Of a stretch of 64,000 nt of DNA, positions 25,023-34,569 are shown piece by piece. How positions within the stretch are numbered: position 1 is the first letter of the stretch; every line of letters begins with the position of its first letter. A program made the translations under genes and the position numbers. Under the pieces are notes generated by a model. The model saw nothing but the letters and a program-made list of their open reading frames with translations. It was not told the origin of the DNA and did no database searches. Location of the stretch: NCBI RefSeq assembly GCF_001262605.1, contig NZ_LGTC01000001.1:2585501-2649500 (forward strand). The letters run 5' to 3'. This DNA is from Pseudobacteroides cellulosolvens ATCC 35603 = DSM 2933 (GTDB taxonomy: Bacteria; Bacillota; Clostridia; Acetivibrionales; DSM-2933).

Positions 25023-27305
25023 ATGATTAGAAAGGTTTTATTGATTATTTCAATTATTTTGATTTTAAATTTTTTTGCTTCTGAAGCGGTATTTGCTCAG
25101 GGTGAAACAGATAGTGCAATAAGGTTTAAATCAATAGCTGCCGGAGATTTTAATACAGCTGCAATTAAAGAAGATGGAACGATGGTAGCGTGGGGGGATA
25201 ATAAGTATAACCAATGTATTGTACCGCCCAATTTAAATGATTTAAAAGAATTAGCAATAGGTTATGGTTATATTGTAGCCTTAAAGGAAGATGGGACCGT
25301 TGAATCTAACAATGATCTTGGTAATAATTATATACCACCAGATCTTAAAAATATCGTTCAGATATCATCAACTTCAGACTTTATATGTGCTTTAAAAGAG
25401 GACGGAAGTGTAATAACTTGGGGGAATAATAGTTATAGACAATGTAATATTCCAAACGATGTTAATAATGTAAAATCTGTTTCAGCAGGATTTGAACACA
25501 TTGTTGCATTAAAAAGCGATGGAACAGTTGCAGCATGGGGATATAATTCTGAAGGACAATGTAATGTCCCAAGTGGTTTAAAAAATGTCAAGGCTGTTTC
25601 AGCAGGTTATGGTTTTTCAATTGCCTTGAAGGAAGATGGAACTGTGGTTGCTTGGGGTTCTAACAGATATGGTGAGTGTAATGTTCCAGATGGGCTTAAG
25701 GATGTAACAGCAACATCAGCAAGAGGTAATCATGTGTTAGCACTAAAAGGAGATGGGACTGTGGTTGCATGGGGATGTAATTACGATAATGAATGCTCTG
25801 TCCCTTCAGATTTAAAAGATGTTGTTGCAATTTCGGCTGGAGGAAAGCATTCAGTTGCATTGAAAAGCGATGGAACGATTGTTTCATGGGGTAATAGATC
25901 AAGTGGACAATGCATTGATTCTTCAAGTATCGGTATTATCACTAGTGTTTGCTCTGGTGATTATTATAATAAATACATTGTTAGCAATAAACGCATTGCT
26001 CAGATGAAATATGGCCGTGATGATGATAATTATAAACTTTCTAATGTAGATTTTACTGACTTAAAGTGTATTTCTGTCAGAGGTACACATGTTTTGGGGC
26101 TTAAAGAAAATGGAACCGTGGTTTCAGGAGGCTATAATTTTTATGGAGAAGATGATGTCCCTAGAGATTTAACTAATGTTAAAGCAATAGCAGCTGGAAT
26201 GAATTATTCTGTTGCAGTAAAAGAAGATGGAAGTGTTATTGCTTGGGGACGTAACAGTAGTGGTCAATGTAATGTTCCTGCGGATCTTAAGAATGTAATA
26301 CAAGTTGCTGCATATGAGGGACACACTTTAGCCTTAAAAGAAGATGGTACAGTTGTTGCTTGGGGAAATAACAGTAGTGGTCAGTGTAATGTTCCTAAAG
26401 GGTTAAGTAATGTAAAAGCTATATCAGCAGGTAAAAGTTTTTCCGTTGCTTTAAAAAAAGACGGAACTGTTGTTGTCTGGAATGTGAATGATAATAGTGT
26501 TTACAAAGTGCCAAATGGTCTTAAGGATGTTAAGGAAATAAGTACAGGTAGCGACCATATTGTGGCTTTAAAAGAGGATGGTACTCTCACAGCTTGGGGA
26601 AATGATTTGTTCAATCAGTGCTATATACCAGACGGATTAAATAATGTAAAACAGGTATCAGTGGGAGAAGAGGAAACTCTTGTATTAAAGCAGGATGGTT
26701 CTGTAATAGGATTTAAGTATCCAGAAAACAACAGATTATTTATTCCAAACTTTTATTCAACTCAGACCCCTCAAGAAACTTATACAATATCAGGATATCT
26801 TTCGCCAGATATCGTTGGTTTGCCCCAGAAAAGTCATTTAAAATCCAATATAAATGTGGAGCTGGTTGAACTGAAAAGAAACATATATACAGGCGATGAA
26901 GGTTATTTCAAGTTTTCCAATGTTCCTCAAAACGAAAATGGTTATACTCTTAGAATAACTAGAAGTGGATATTTGGAAAGAGAGATACATAATATTAAGC
27001 CCAATAATTCAGGATCAGAAATTGGTTCGGCAGAAAACCCTATTTATATTTGGGGCGGTGATATAAATAAAGACAAATCTATTAATATGTTAGATTTAAT
27101 TTTAATTGCAAAGTTATTTAATGTAAATAGTACCGATGGCGGTAAATATATATATAACCGTGACTTGAATGCTGATAATGTTATAAATATGGAAGATGTT
27201 ATTATTGTCGCACAGCATTTTAATTTAACAACAGTAGACTATATTAATGATAAGTTGTATGATAATAATTCAATTCGAGAATTGATGTTGTATAATAATA
27301 CTTGA
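25023..27305 (+). CDS. secreted RCC1-repeat protein with C-terminal dockerin
   Basis: 760 residues. A signal peptide (1-25) is followed by about 11-12 RCC1-type repeats of roughly 41-50 residues, each with VALKEDGTVVAWG and QCNVP. A carboxypeptidase-regulatory-like beta domain follows (about 585-660), then a duplicated dockerin (679-734: GDINKDKSINMLDLILIAKL and RDLNADNVINMEDVIIVAQ). The dockerin should attach it to a cohesin-bearing scaffoldin. The 26 residues after the dockerin and the TGA stop run into the left end of an IS3 element, so the natural C-terminus may be altered. Confidence 0.9.
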   Translation: MIRKVLLIISIILILNFFASEAVFAQGETDSAIRFKSIAAGDFNTAAIKEDGTMVAWGDNKYNQCIVPPNLNDLKELAIGYGYIVALKEDGTVESNNDLGNNYIPPDLKNIVQISSTSDFICALKEDGSVITWGNNSYRQCNIPNDVNNVKSVSAGFEHIVALKSDGTVAAWGYNSEGQCNVPSGLKNVKAVSAGYGFSIALKEDGTVVAWGSNRYGECNVPDGLKDVTATSARGNHVLALKGDGTVVAWGCNYDNECSVPSDLKDVVAISAGGKHSVALKSDGTIVSWGNRSSGQCIDSSSIGIITSVCSGDYYNKYIVSNKRIAQMKYGRDDDNYKLSNVDFTDLKCISVRGTHVLGLKENGTVVSGGYNFYGEDDVPRDLTNVKAIAAGMNYSVAVKEDGSVIAWGRNSSGQCNVPADLKNVIQVAAYEGHTLALKEDGTVVAWGNNSSGQCNVPKGLSNVKAISAGKSFSVALKKDGTVVVWNVNDNSVYKVPNGLKDVKEISTGSDHIVALKEDGTLTAWGNDLFNQCYIPDGLNNVKQVSVGEEETLVLKQDGSVIGFKYPENNRLFIPNFYSTQTPQETYTISGYLSPDIVGLPQKSHLKSNINVELVELKRNIYTGDEGYFKFSNVPQNENGYTLRITRSGYLEREIHNIKPNNSGSEIGSAENPIYIWGGDINKDKSINMLDLILIAKLFNVNSTDGGKYIYNRDLNADNVINMEDVIIVAQHFNLTTVDYINDKLYDNNSIRELMLYNNT

Positions 27306-27712
27306 CACAAAGGCCTCGAACAAATAGTCTAAAAATAAGAAAGAACGGAGGTCAATCATGTCAGGAAAGGAAAAAAAGAACTACAAGGCAGTATACAAAA
27401 GATTACAAGACAGAATCTGTAAAACTTGTAAAAGAAATAGGAATAACAAAGGCGGCTATAGAATTAGGTGTGCCTAAGACTACTTTATTCCAGTGGGTAA
27501 AGCATGCAGAAATGGGTGATTTGGATACTGGTGCAGGCACTCAAACTCCAGGTTCTGCAATGACTCAAGCAATGGAAATTCAGAAGTTGCGTGCAGATAT
27601 TAAGGCTTTGGTGAAGGACAATGCACGATTGAAGAAAGAAAATGATTTTTTGGAAGAGGCTTCGGCTTTTTTCGCAGCGAGCCGTCAGAAGTTGGCAAAG
27701 AAGAGCGAATGA
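27302..27712 (+). CDS. IS3 family OrfA (N-terminus shifted)
   Basis: HTH-containing OrfA (KEIGITKAAIELGVPKTTLFQWV) with a C-terminal leucine-zipper-like segment. The best start, an ATG at 27358 with ACGGAGG, is in a different frame. The two frames meet in GGAAAAAAAG, where one added base would join them. The continuous frame begins at a TTG at 27302. Either the element has a frameshift or a weak start is used. Confidence 0.75.
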   Translation: MTQRPRTNSLKIRKNGGQSCQERKKRTTRQYTKDYKTESVKLVKEIGITKAAIELGVPKTTLFQWVKHAEMGDLDTGAGTQTPGSAMTQAMEIQKLRADIKALVKDNARLKKENDFLEEASAFFAASRQKLAKKSE

Positions 27713-28632
27713 AGCTCATCGCAATAAAGACCGAAAATGGTAACCTGACTGGCGATATTGCGTTTTATTGCAGGGTACTGAAGGTTTCTCGACAAGGCTT
27801 CTATAATCACCTTGAAGCACAGAAGAAGCCTTGGAAATACGAAGCTCTGGCGGCCGAAATTTATGAAATAATAGATGAAGATGAGTGTAATGATACATAT
27901 GGGCGATATCGGATGCATAAAGCCTTAGAAATAAAGAAAGAAATGGTAGAAGGTGAATTTCCACATATTCCTTGCGAACGGACAGTGTATAGGATAATGG
28001 AGCGGTTGGGTATAGCACACACACCTAAGCACAAGCCCAACGGGATAACAAAGGCAGACAGGGAAGCCATGAAGTCGGATGACAAGATCAAAAGAGATTT
28101 CACAGCGGAAAGACCGCTTGAAAAAGCCGTGACGGATATTACGGAAATTCAGACTGCCGATGGGAAGCTTTATATATCAGCAATTGAAGATTGCTTTGAT
28201 AATGCAATTTTAGGGATTTCAATGGCAGACAACATGAAAACAGGATTATGTGTAGATACTTTAAAAAGTGCAATAATGGCTTATCCTGGGTTAAGAGGAG
28301 CAGTTATCCATTCTGACAGAGGAAGCCAGTATACCAGTGGGGAGTATCGTCAAGAGATAGAAAGATATGGAATAATTCAAAGTATGAACAGTGCAGGTGG
28401 TAGGTGTCATGACAATGCAAAATGTGAATCCCTGTGGGGCCGATTCAAAGAAGAACTACTGTACGATAGATATGATACAAAGAAAATGCCGATGAAAGTG
28501 GTAAAGAGCTTAATATGGCGATATTTTATGAGTTATTGGAACAATCGTAGGATCTGTTCGGCGAATGGTGGGCTTCCACCGATGGTAAAGAGGAAAAAGT
28601 TTTATGAGGAACAATATTCTAAAACAGCATAA
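27709..28632 (+). CDS. IS3 family OrfB transposase (rve integrase)
   Basis: 307 residues, overlapping orfA by 4 nt. It has an HTH_21 segment (ETYGRYRMHKAL-type: NDTYGRYRMHKALEI), then an rve core with the DDE triad in AVTDITEI, AVIHSDRGSQYTSG and HDNAKCESLWGRFKEEL. Expressed normally as an OrfAB fusion by -1 frameshifting. Confidence 0.92.
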   Translation: MKLIAIKTENGNLTGDIAFYCRVLKVSRQGFYNHLEAQKKPWKYEALAAEIYEIIDEDECNDTYGRYRMHKALEIKKEMVEGEFPHIPCERTVYRIMERLGIAHTPKHKPNGITKADREAMKSDDKIKRDFTAERPLEKAVTDITEIQTADGKLYISAIEDCFDNAILGISMADNMKTGLCVDTLKSAIMAYPGLRGAVIHSDRGSQYTSGEYRQEIERYGIIQSMNSAGGRCHDNAKCESLWGRFKEELLYDRYDTKKMPMKVVKSLIWRYFMSYWNNRRICSANGGLPPMVKRKKFYEEQYSKTA

Positions 28633-28650
28633 CGGTGGGAGCAAAGCGAC

Positions 28651-28703
28651 GCGTTGGTATATAATGGGATTACGCTACGCTCCATCCCATTATATACCAA
28701 CGC
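28651..28703. repeat. 19-bp perfect hairpin in IS3 right end
   Basis: GCGTTGGTATATAATGGGA is repeated in inverse 15 nt later. It could end transcription or occlude the element's right end. It lacks a T-run. Confidence 0.8.
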
Positions 28704-28888
28704 AAAAACCACAACGTGTTCGAGAATAATGTGTCAAGTAATATTGACAAGATCAGAACCTGTAATCAAATAGGTTTGTTTCTTTTACATTTGTAATTAG
28801 AAAATCTATATTATTATATAGCCAATAGTTATAAATCATTTAATGTAATTAAGTTGTTTTCTTAATTGACTAATGATGGAGAATATTA

Positions 28889-29305
28889 ATGAGAATAGAA
28901 AAACTTAATCCAGATGTTATTGAAAATATATATTACAAAACTATAGTATCTGGAGATAAAATAACAAATGCAAAGTTACCAATTCTAATGGGAGTGGTAT
29001 CAGGTTTACCCAAATATATTGACGCATTAGTTGTAACCTCAGACTTGCAAGGTATAGTAGAAAAAGATAATAATGAAATCTTGCTTGGTGAAGTCCTTGC
29101 GGATTATTTGCCGTTGTTTGTTGAAGTTGAATTGGGTTTACAGCCTAGGAATGTAGGAATTATTTTATGTGGCGATTTATATGCGACCCTTAGCAAAAGG
29201 GGAGGACTTGGAGATGTAACAGGAGTATGGAATCATTTTAATAAGCACTTTAGATGGGTTGCAGGCATTTCAGGTAATCATGATTCTTTTGGAGCATTCC
29301 TGTAA
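28889..29305 (+). pseudogene. metallophosphoesterase gene, 5' part (split by IS110 element)
   Basis: 138 codons from an ATG at 28889. The sequence runs into the phosphatase motif GVWNHFNKHFRWVAGISGNHD and then stops. The metal-binding GDLYAT and GNHD motifs are present, while the GHFH motif lies beyond the insertion at 31067-31489. The two parts together would form one calcineurin-like phosphoesterase. Confidence 0.85.
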
Positions 29306-29415
29306 TGAAATAAAATGACCTTTGAAAAATAAATACCTCCGGGTTAGAATACGGGATGTAAGGTTTGTAACTTACTCCTAATTTAATAAGACTAACCAAA
29401 ACGGAGGTATGTAAT

Positions 29416-30696
29416 ATGAAGTATACACAAAATGAAAAGCTTAATCAATTAGATTTTTCAACAATGGTGGTTGGAGTTGATGTAGGTAGTGAATTTCACT
29501 ATGCCAGAGCCTTTGATTACAGAGGAATAGAATTGTCAGGAGTATTCAAAATTAGCAATGATGCTGTAGGTTTTGAAGCCTTCGAAAAATGGTCGCACGA
29601 GTTGATGATGAAGCATGACAAATCAAAATTAATAGTGGGAATGGAGCCTACAGGGCACTATTGGTTCAATTTCGGATACTCACTAAAGGAAAACAATAGA
29701 AAGGTTGTTTTAGTAAACCCTATGCATGTAAAGAGAAGCAAGGAATTTGATGACAACAATCCTACTAAAAATGACCGCAAAGATCCAAAGACAATTGCAA
29801 TGTTGGTCAAAGACGGAAGATACCTGGAGCCGTATATGCCTGAAGGTGTGTTCAGAGAATTAAGGATATCAATGGAAACCAGGGAACGCTATATCAAGCA
29901 TATGACAGTAATTAATAACAAGGTGCAAAGATGGCTTTCCATATACTTTCCAGAATTCAAGACTGTTTTCAAGGACTGGAGCGGACAAGGAGCTATGATT
30001 GCGTTAAAGAGCTTCGCAACACCTGAAAAGGTTATTGCAAAAGGAATAGAAGCTATTGCGAATGAATGGAAATCTCAGATTAAGCGTGCTGTAGGAACAA
30101 AACATGCAGTAAGACTAATGAAGGCAGCAGAAACGAGTGTAGGCATTAAGGAAGGCCTTAGAGCTGCTGAATACGACTTGTTAAGTTTAATAGAAGAGTA
30201 TGAATTTGTAACAAAAAAGCTGGAAGCCACTCTTAGTCTGATAGAAGAACTACTCCAACAGGTTCCTAACATTACAGAATTACTTGCAATCAAAGGAATT
30301 GGAGTTGTCACGGTAGCTGGATTTATTGCAGAAGTTGGAAATATATCAAGGTTTGAGCATCCCAAACAGATACAAAAGCTTGCGGGACTTAACCTTAAAG
30401 AAAATAGTTCTGGAAAGCATAAGGGAAAAACCACCTTAAGTAAAAGAGGTCGAAAGAGGCTTCGCAGGCTTTTATTCCAAGCGGTTATGATACTTGTGGC
30501 CAAGAATGCTGAGTTCAGGCAACTACATTTATATTATACAAACAGGATTAAAAATCCATTGAAAAAGAAGCAGTCCATTATGGCAATCAGCTGTAAGTTG
30601 ATAAGGGTATTTTATACATTGTTAACTAAAGGGACTCCTTATGACGGAGAGAAGATGATCAGAGATATTAAGCGTATAGAACCAAAAGCAGCATAA
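29416..30696 (+). CDS. IS110-family transposase (DEDD)
   Basis: 426 residues with strong AACGGAGGTATG initiation. The N-terminal RuvC-like DEDD domain has VVGVDVGSEFHYA, GMEPTGHYWFN and KNDRKDPKTIAML. The C-terminal Transposase_20 domain has AIKGIGVVTVAGFIAEVGNISRF and LAGLNLKENSSGKHKGKTTLSKRGRKRLR with its catalytic serine region. Intact, so probably active. Confidence 0.93.
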   Translation: MKYTQNEKLNQLDFSTMVVGVDVGSEFHYARAFDYRGIELSGVFKISNDAVGFEAFEKWSHELMMKHDKSKLIVGMEPTGHYWFNFGYSLKENNRKVVLVNPMHVKRSKEFDDNNPTKNDRKDPKTIAMLVKDGRYLEPYMPEGVFRELRISMETRERYIKHMTVINNKVQRWLSIYFPEFKTVFKDWSGQGAMIALKSFATPEKVIAKGIEAIANEWKSQIKRAVGTKHAVRLMKAAETSVGIKEGLRAAEYDLLSLIEEYEFVTKKLEATLSLIEELLQQVPNITELLAIKGIGVVTVAGFIAEVGNISRFEHPKQIQKLAGLNLKENSSGKHKGKTTLSKRGRKRLRRLLFQAVMILVAKNAEFRQLHLYYTNRIKNPLKKKQSIMAISCKLIRVFYTLLTKGTPYDGEKMIRDIKRIEPKAA

Positions 30697-31020
30697 GATG
30701 TAACTACATATTCGATGATGCCGTAAATGCCTAAAAACGGCGGAGATAAAGGCAGAATAGAAATAAAAACACGAGCCGGGATAGTCGGATTGAATTTTTC
30801 CCTAAGGGCATAGACCCAGTTTTGGAGCATGACTGACATTCCACCTCATGGAAAGGCTGAACGAAGGAATTAAGGGCAATTTGACCCTGTGAGACATGGG
30901 AGGGTAGCCGCCGGAGACTATGTGGAATCCCAATAGGCCATAATAAAAAATGCGTTAGGCTTAATGAGATTCACCATTGCATTCCAGAAAAACACTTTTA
31001 TAAGTGATTTATCCATGATG
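30697..31020 (+). ncRNA. candidate bridge/seekRNA region of IS110 element
   Basis: About 320 nt without an ORF, rich in short complementary segments (GGCGGAGATAAAGGC, GCCGGGATAGTCGG, TGACCCTGTGAGACATGGGAGG, GTAGCCGCCGGAGACTATG). IS110/IS1111 elements encode a structured guide RNA in a non-coding end. Location, length and structure fit, but no loop has been matched to the target site. Confidence 0.5.
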
Positions 31021-31066
31021 GTCGTGAAAAATAAAATCAAATTCTATGATAGGTAAAGGAAAATGA

Positions 31067-31489
31067 AGAAATTTAAAGATTATTGAGGGAGAAATAAAGG
31101 AATTTGAGGAATTTAAAGAGATAGATAGGATATATTATTTTGATAAAGAAATTAAGCATATCGATGGCATAAGTATAGCAGGCATAAGTGGAATAATTGG
31201 GAAACCTGATAGAACAAATAGAATTAGTAAAGAGAACTATTTGCAGAGATTAAAAAGTATACTTTTGAAAAACCCAGATATCCTAATGCTTCATCAAACT
31301 CCAGGGATTCTTAAAGAAGATTTTCAAGGAGATGAAAACATAAGAGAAATAATCGAAGCATCAACTCCTACTTTAGTATTCTGCGGACATTTTCATTGGG
31401 AACAGCCTTTACTTGAATTGGTTAATAAAACACAAGTATTAAATGTGGATTCCAGGGTAGTTGTTTTACTAAATCATTTAAAATTATAG
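31067..31489 (+). pseudogene. metallophosphoesterase gene, 3' part
   Basis: About 140 codons open from 31067, continuing the gene broken at 29305: IAGISGIIGKPDR, LMLHQTP and LVFCGHFHWEQPL, the last carrying the GHxH metal ligands. An in-frame TGA precedes it at 31064. No start or ribosome site is evident. Confidence 0.8.
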
Positions 31490-31512
31490 AATATTTGCTT
31501 TGAGGTATAATT

Positions 31513-32121
31513 ATGGGAAGAGATATGAGAGCTTTTATTGAGAAGAAAGAAAATGGTATGTGGGTTTTAATTAGTGGTCTAGCAGAAGATGAAATAGATT
31601 CTTCTCAGTTAATCCCAAGAAACATAAATGACTGTAGAAACTATGCTTTATTTTCATTCTTAGCAAATGTTAGAAATTTTGAAGTCCCTCAAAAAGAAGA
31701 CCAATACAGAGAAGAACCTTATGAGTATATATCTTTACCAAAAGGTTTTCCAAGGGATCTAAGTAAAGAATTATCAGATTATATAAAAGCAAATGCTATC
31801 GATGAAGAAACATTTTATGCAAGTTGGTTGACATTCGAGGAATTGAATAATTTTAATTGGAATAAAGAGCACATGTGTTTTAGATGGGTAGACAAAAAAA
31901 TTGCTAAATACTTTGGTGATGGAAAACAAAAATTCCCATCGCCTTATTGGGAAGATATCAAAGATTATATTAACTTAAGCCCATTCCCATCTGAAGGCAC
32001 CTATGTATCTTGGATTGTAACTTATTACGAAGCGGCAGGTATTTATTTTTGGGATTCAATCGACCCATATAGAAAAGTTGATTTACCTGAAAATATTAGA
32101 TTGGTATTTTGGTTTGATTAG
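31513..32121 (+). CDS. hypothetical protein, immunity-like
   Basis: A 202-residue protein with TTGAGGTATAATT before the ATG. It contains NDCRNYALFSFLANVRN, a motif I associate with orphan proteins of phage or toxin-immunity loci, and a C-terminal EAAGIYFWDSIDPYRK. It follows directly after the metallophosphoesterase remnant. Function unknown. Confidence 0.6.
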   Translation: MGRDMRAFIEKKENGMWVLISGLAEDEIDSSQLIPRNINDCRNYALFSFLANVRNFEVPQKEDQYREEPYEYISLPKGFPRDLSKELSDYIKANAIDEETFYASWLTFEELNNFNWNKEHMCFRWVDKKIAKYFGDGKQKFPSPYWEDIKDYINLSPFPSEGTYVSWIVTYYEAAGIYFWDSIDPYRKVDLPENIRLVFWFD

Positions 32122-32212
32122 CGACTTCATGCCATAAAATACACATGTTTATCTACACACTATTTTCCAGACAACCAAAGTGTGATATAGGTATTGTTTT
32201 TTTAAGGAGAAA

Positions 32213-32584
32213 ATGATGAGCTTATATGCTAGATTAAGAAAAGAAAGAAGAAGACACTTCAAGGTATTCATGAAGAATGCAGTTTGTATAGATGGAATTT
32301 ATATTTTCCAGATTCATCAAATACCAAATATAATAGAATACGGGCAGGAGTTTGATTTTTGGATAATTGATGAAAAGGATTGTTATATGCTAAGAATAGA
32401 GAAAAGCAAGGAACAAGTAGTTTATTTTTCACGTAGAAAATGGCAAAACCCTCTATATTGTATAATGAAAATTGATTTTGATTATATAGACGTAATGTCA
32501 AATTTAAGATTGCTTAAACAGATGGGTATTCCGTATAAAATGAGAGGACAGATAAAGCGAAATTTAACAGTGCAGGCTAATTAG
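32213..32584 (+). CDS. hypothetical basic protein
   Basis: 123 residues, strongly basic at both ends, with AAGGAGAAA before tandem ATG codons at 32213 and 32216. No recognised domain. It is followed by the broken SMI1/KNR4 gene. Confidence 0.55.
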   Translation: MMSLYARLRKERRRHFKVFMKNAVCIDGIYIFQIHQIPNIIEYGQEFDFWIIDEKDCYMLRIEKSKEQVVYFSRRKWQNPLYCIMKIDFDYIDVMSNLRLLKQMGIPYKMRGQIKRNLTVQAN

Positions 32585-32608
32585 AAGCTTGAGGAAAATG
32601 GAGTTTAA

Positions 32609-33145
32609 ATGGATATAACAAAACTTAATCGTATCAAAGATAAAATAAGATTAAATGGGTATCAGATGAAGCCTGTTCTATCAAATGAAGAAGTTGATGA
32701 TTTTGAAAAACGCTGCTGAATTATTCTTCCTGATGAGTATAGATTGTTTATTACACAAGTAGGAAATGGAGGCGACGGGCCTCCCTACTATGGCATGTAC
32801 AGCCTTGATGAGGCTTGCATTAATACTAAAGAGTTTAATAAAAATTCAAATAACTTCTTAAGAGAAGATTTTCCTTTAAAAGAATATTGGGTTTGGGAAA
32901 ACGAAACACGCTGGACTGATGAACTTAAAAAGAAAAGAAAGTGTGTCTATTATGGAAACTTCATTTTAGGAACAGATGGGTGTGCACAGTATTGGACTTT
33001 AATTATCACAGGTTCCCAGCGAGGACAAGTTTGGATGCTTGCTGATGTCGGTGCTCAACCTTGTGCTCCAAGTTTATCATTTTGGGATTGGTATGAGTAT
33101 TGGCTTGATGGCGGTAGTGACTGGTGGAGAGAATTCAAGTATTAG
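32609..33145 (+). pseudogene. SMI1/KNR4-like immunity gene with an in-frame TGA
   Basis: The ATG at 32609 opens a frame of 36 codons ending EKRC, interrupted by TGA at 32717-32719, after which the same frame continues ILPDEYRLFITQVGNGGDGPPYYGM to 33145. This is a SMI1/KNR4 fold, a common polymorphic-toxin immunity family. Relatives usually have a small residue such as Gly after the Cys, so a single GGA to TGA change is likely. Confidence 0.85.
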
Positions 33146-33164
33146 TTTATAAAGGAGAATAACA

Positions 33165-33902
33165 ATGTACGATCAAAGCTTTATTCAAAATTCCGAGTAT
33201 AGGAAAAGATTTGGGGATATGGAGGACATAACAAGAAAAGAAGCCGATACCTTATACAAAAAAATAATTAATGAGGTAGCTTCTGGCTTGAAGCAATACG
33301 GTTTTAGGAAAAGCAATTCAGTTACTTTGGAAAGAGTAAATGAATACATGATACAGATATTAAACTTTCAGAGACATACCCATCTACCTACGATTACTAT
33401 AAATACAGCCATTAGGCCTTTATTTATTAATTCAACAGATGATAGGATTTTGCCGTTATGTAAAAGACTTGATAAATTTGATTCAAAAGAAAGCTCGTGG
33501 TATCCAATTAGGAGAGATACAAAAACAGCTTCAGGTGAGCTCTTGTCTATAATAATAAATAGAGTATTACCTTACTTTGAACATTTGGATAGCCCAGAAA
33601 ATATTATTCATAATAGAGAAATGCTTGAGGCTGGTGAATATACTAGCCCATCCTCTGTAATCTTGCCTTGTGCATTGAAAACAGGTAACATGGAAGTTAG
33701 CATATTGTATTTAGATAAAGAAATAGATCGGGTTAATGCTCAAATCGCCCAAGGAGCTGACCCAAATGAATATAGAAGATATCTGGATTACTTTATGTAT
33801 TTAAAATCCCTTATTGTTAAAGGAAGCTTTCATGAAATTTATAGTTTATTAAAATCTTATGAAAAAGCGTTTCTGGAGAAGAAATATAAAAAGAAATCAT
33901 AA
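33165..33902 (+). CDS. DUF4304-like protein
   Basis: 245 residues with TAAAGGAGAATAACA before the ATG. LKQYGFRKSNSVTLERVNEYMIQILNFQ followed by TITINTAIRPLF fits the DUF4304 pattern, often seen among immunity proteins. The C-terminal third is helical. The assignment is by motif memory only. Confidence 0.55.
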   Translation: MYDQSFIQNSEYRKRFGDMEDITRKEADTLYKKIINEVASGLKQYGFRKSNSVTLERVNEYMIQILNFQRHTHLPTITINTAIRPLFINSTDDRILPLCKRLDKFDSKESSWYPIRRDTKTASGELLSIIINRVLPYFEHLDSPENIIHNREMLEAGEYTSPSSVILPCALKTGNMEVSILYLDKEIDRVNAQIAQGADPNEYRRYLDYFMYLKSLIVKGSFHEIYSLLKSYEKAFLEKKYKKKS

Positions 33903-34012
33903 TAATGTATATATAGCAATGATTAATAGGTTGCTATATTCTGCTAATAAATGAAGCCAGACTTTCCTCTATTTAGAGAAGGGCAGTTAAAAATTATTAT
34001 TGGATGGTCAAA

Positions 34013-34456
34013 ATGAAAAATTGTTTTATTGAATTCATAATTAACAATAGTGAACGTTTTGATATGCTTCAAAATATGTTTAAACTCTTAAAAGAAGAGA
34101 AGGAAATAGATTTAATAGACTTTAGAGACTCAAAATGGTTTGATTTTTTTGATGAAGAATCCTTAATGAGTTTTTGGTGGCCTACAGAGCAAGATATAAA
34201 AGAATATAATAAGCTTTGGAATGAGTCTTCATTTATTAATAGATTTTTCGATCCAAGACTTAACAAAAAATGGGATTTCGAATCTATGCTTTATGCTTTT
34301 AAAAACGGTGAATATGAATTAGTATCCTGTGAAAGAGTTGATAAGCACGTCGGCAGAATAGAGTATTATCCGTTTTCCTGGCCTTATGGAGGTAGTGAAG
34401 TATTTAAAGCTTTAATTGAATCATATGGATTTATGATTACGAAGGAAGAAGTCTAA
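34013..34456 (+). CDS. hypothetical protein
   Basis: 147 residues from the ATG at 34013. Aromatic-rich (SKWFDFFDEESLMSFWWP, YYPFSWPYGGSEVFKALIES), soluble, with no recognised family. It is the last intact gene before a decayed transposase. Confidence 0.5.
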   Translation: MKNCFIEFIINNSERFDMLQNMFKLLKEEKEIDLIDFRDSKWFDFFDEESLMSFWWPTEQDIKEYNKLWNESSFINRFFDPRLNKKWDFESMLYAFKNGEYELVSCERVDKHVGRIEYYPFSWPYGGSEVFKALIESYGFMITKEEV

Positions 34457-34569
34457 ATGGAAGTGTGAACAAGAAGCTATACTGCCCATATCTATTATTC
34501 GGACAGAAAATCGCCAAAATAGCTGGCTCTGCAACCCCTCTTCACCGAGGACAAAGGGATGTAATTTGG

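Larger units (their letters stand above)
27303..28738 (+). mobile_element. IS3-family insertion sequence
   Basis: Terminal inverted repeats start TGACACA at 27303 and end TGTGTCA near 28738, with further matches (CTCGAACA) inside. It holds overlapping orfA and orfB and a 19-bp hairpin near the right end. No clear target duplication is seen. The left end supplies the stop codon of the RCC1-dockerin gene. Confidence 0.85.
29306..31040 (+). mobile_element. IS110-family insertion sequence (exact ends unresolved)
   Basis: The block between the two halves of the metallophosphoesterase gene holds an IS110-family transposase with about 110 nt before it and about 330 nt of structured non-coding DNA after it. 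No terminal inverted repeats are obvious, as expected for this family. The long downstream non-coding part resembles the IS1111 arrangement. Confidence 0.8.

Noticed and set aside
25155..26700. CRISPR or tandem DNA repeat array
   Set aside because: The periodic similarity comes from RCC1 protein repeats; nucleotide repeats are diverged and there are no spacers.
32717..32719. Selenocysteine codon in the SMI1/KNR4 gene
   Set aside because: No bacterial SECIS-like hairpin directly follows, the residue is not a known catalytic site and relatives usually have a small residue; a nonsense mutation is simpler.
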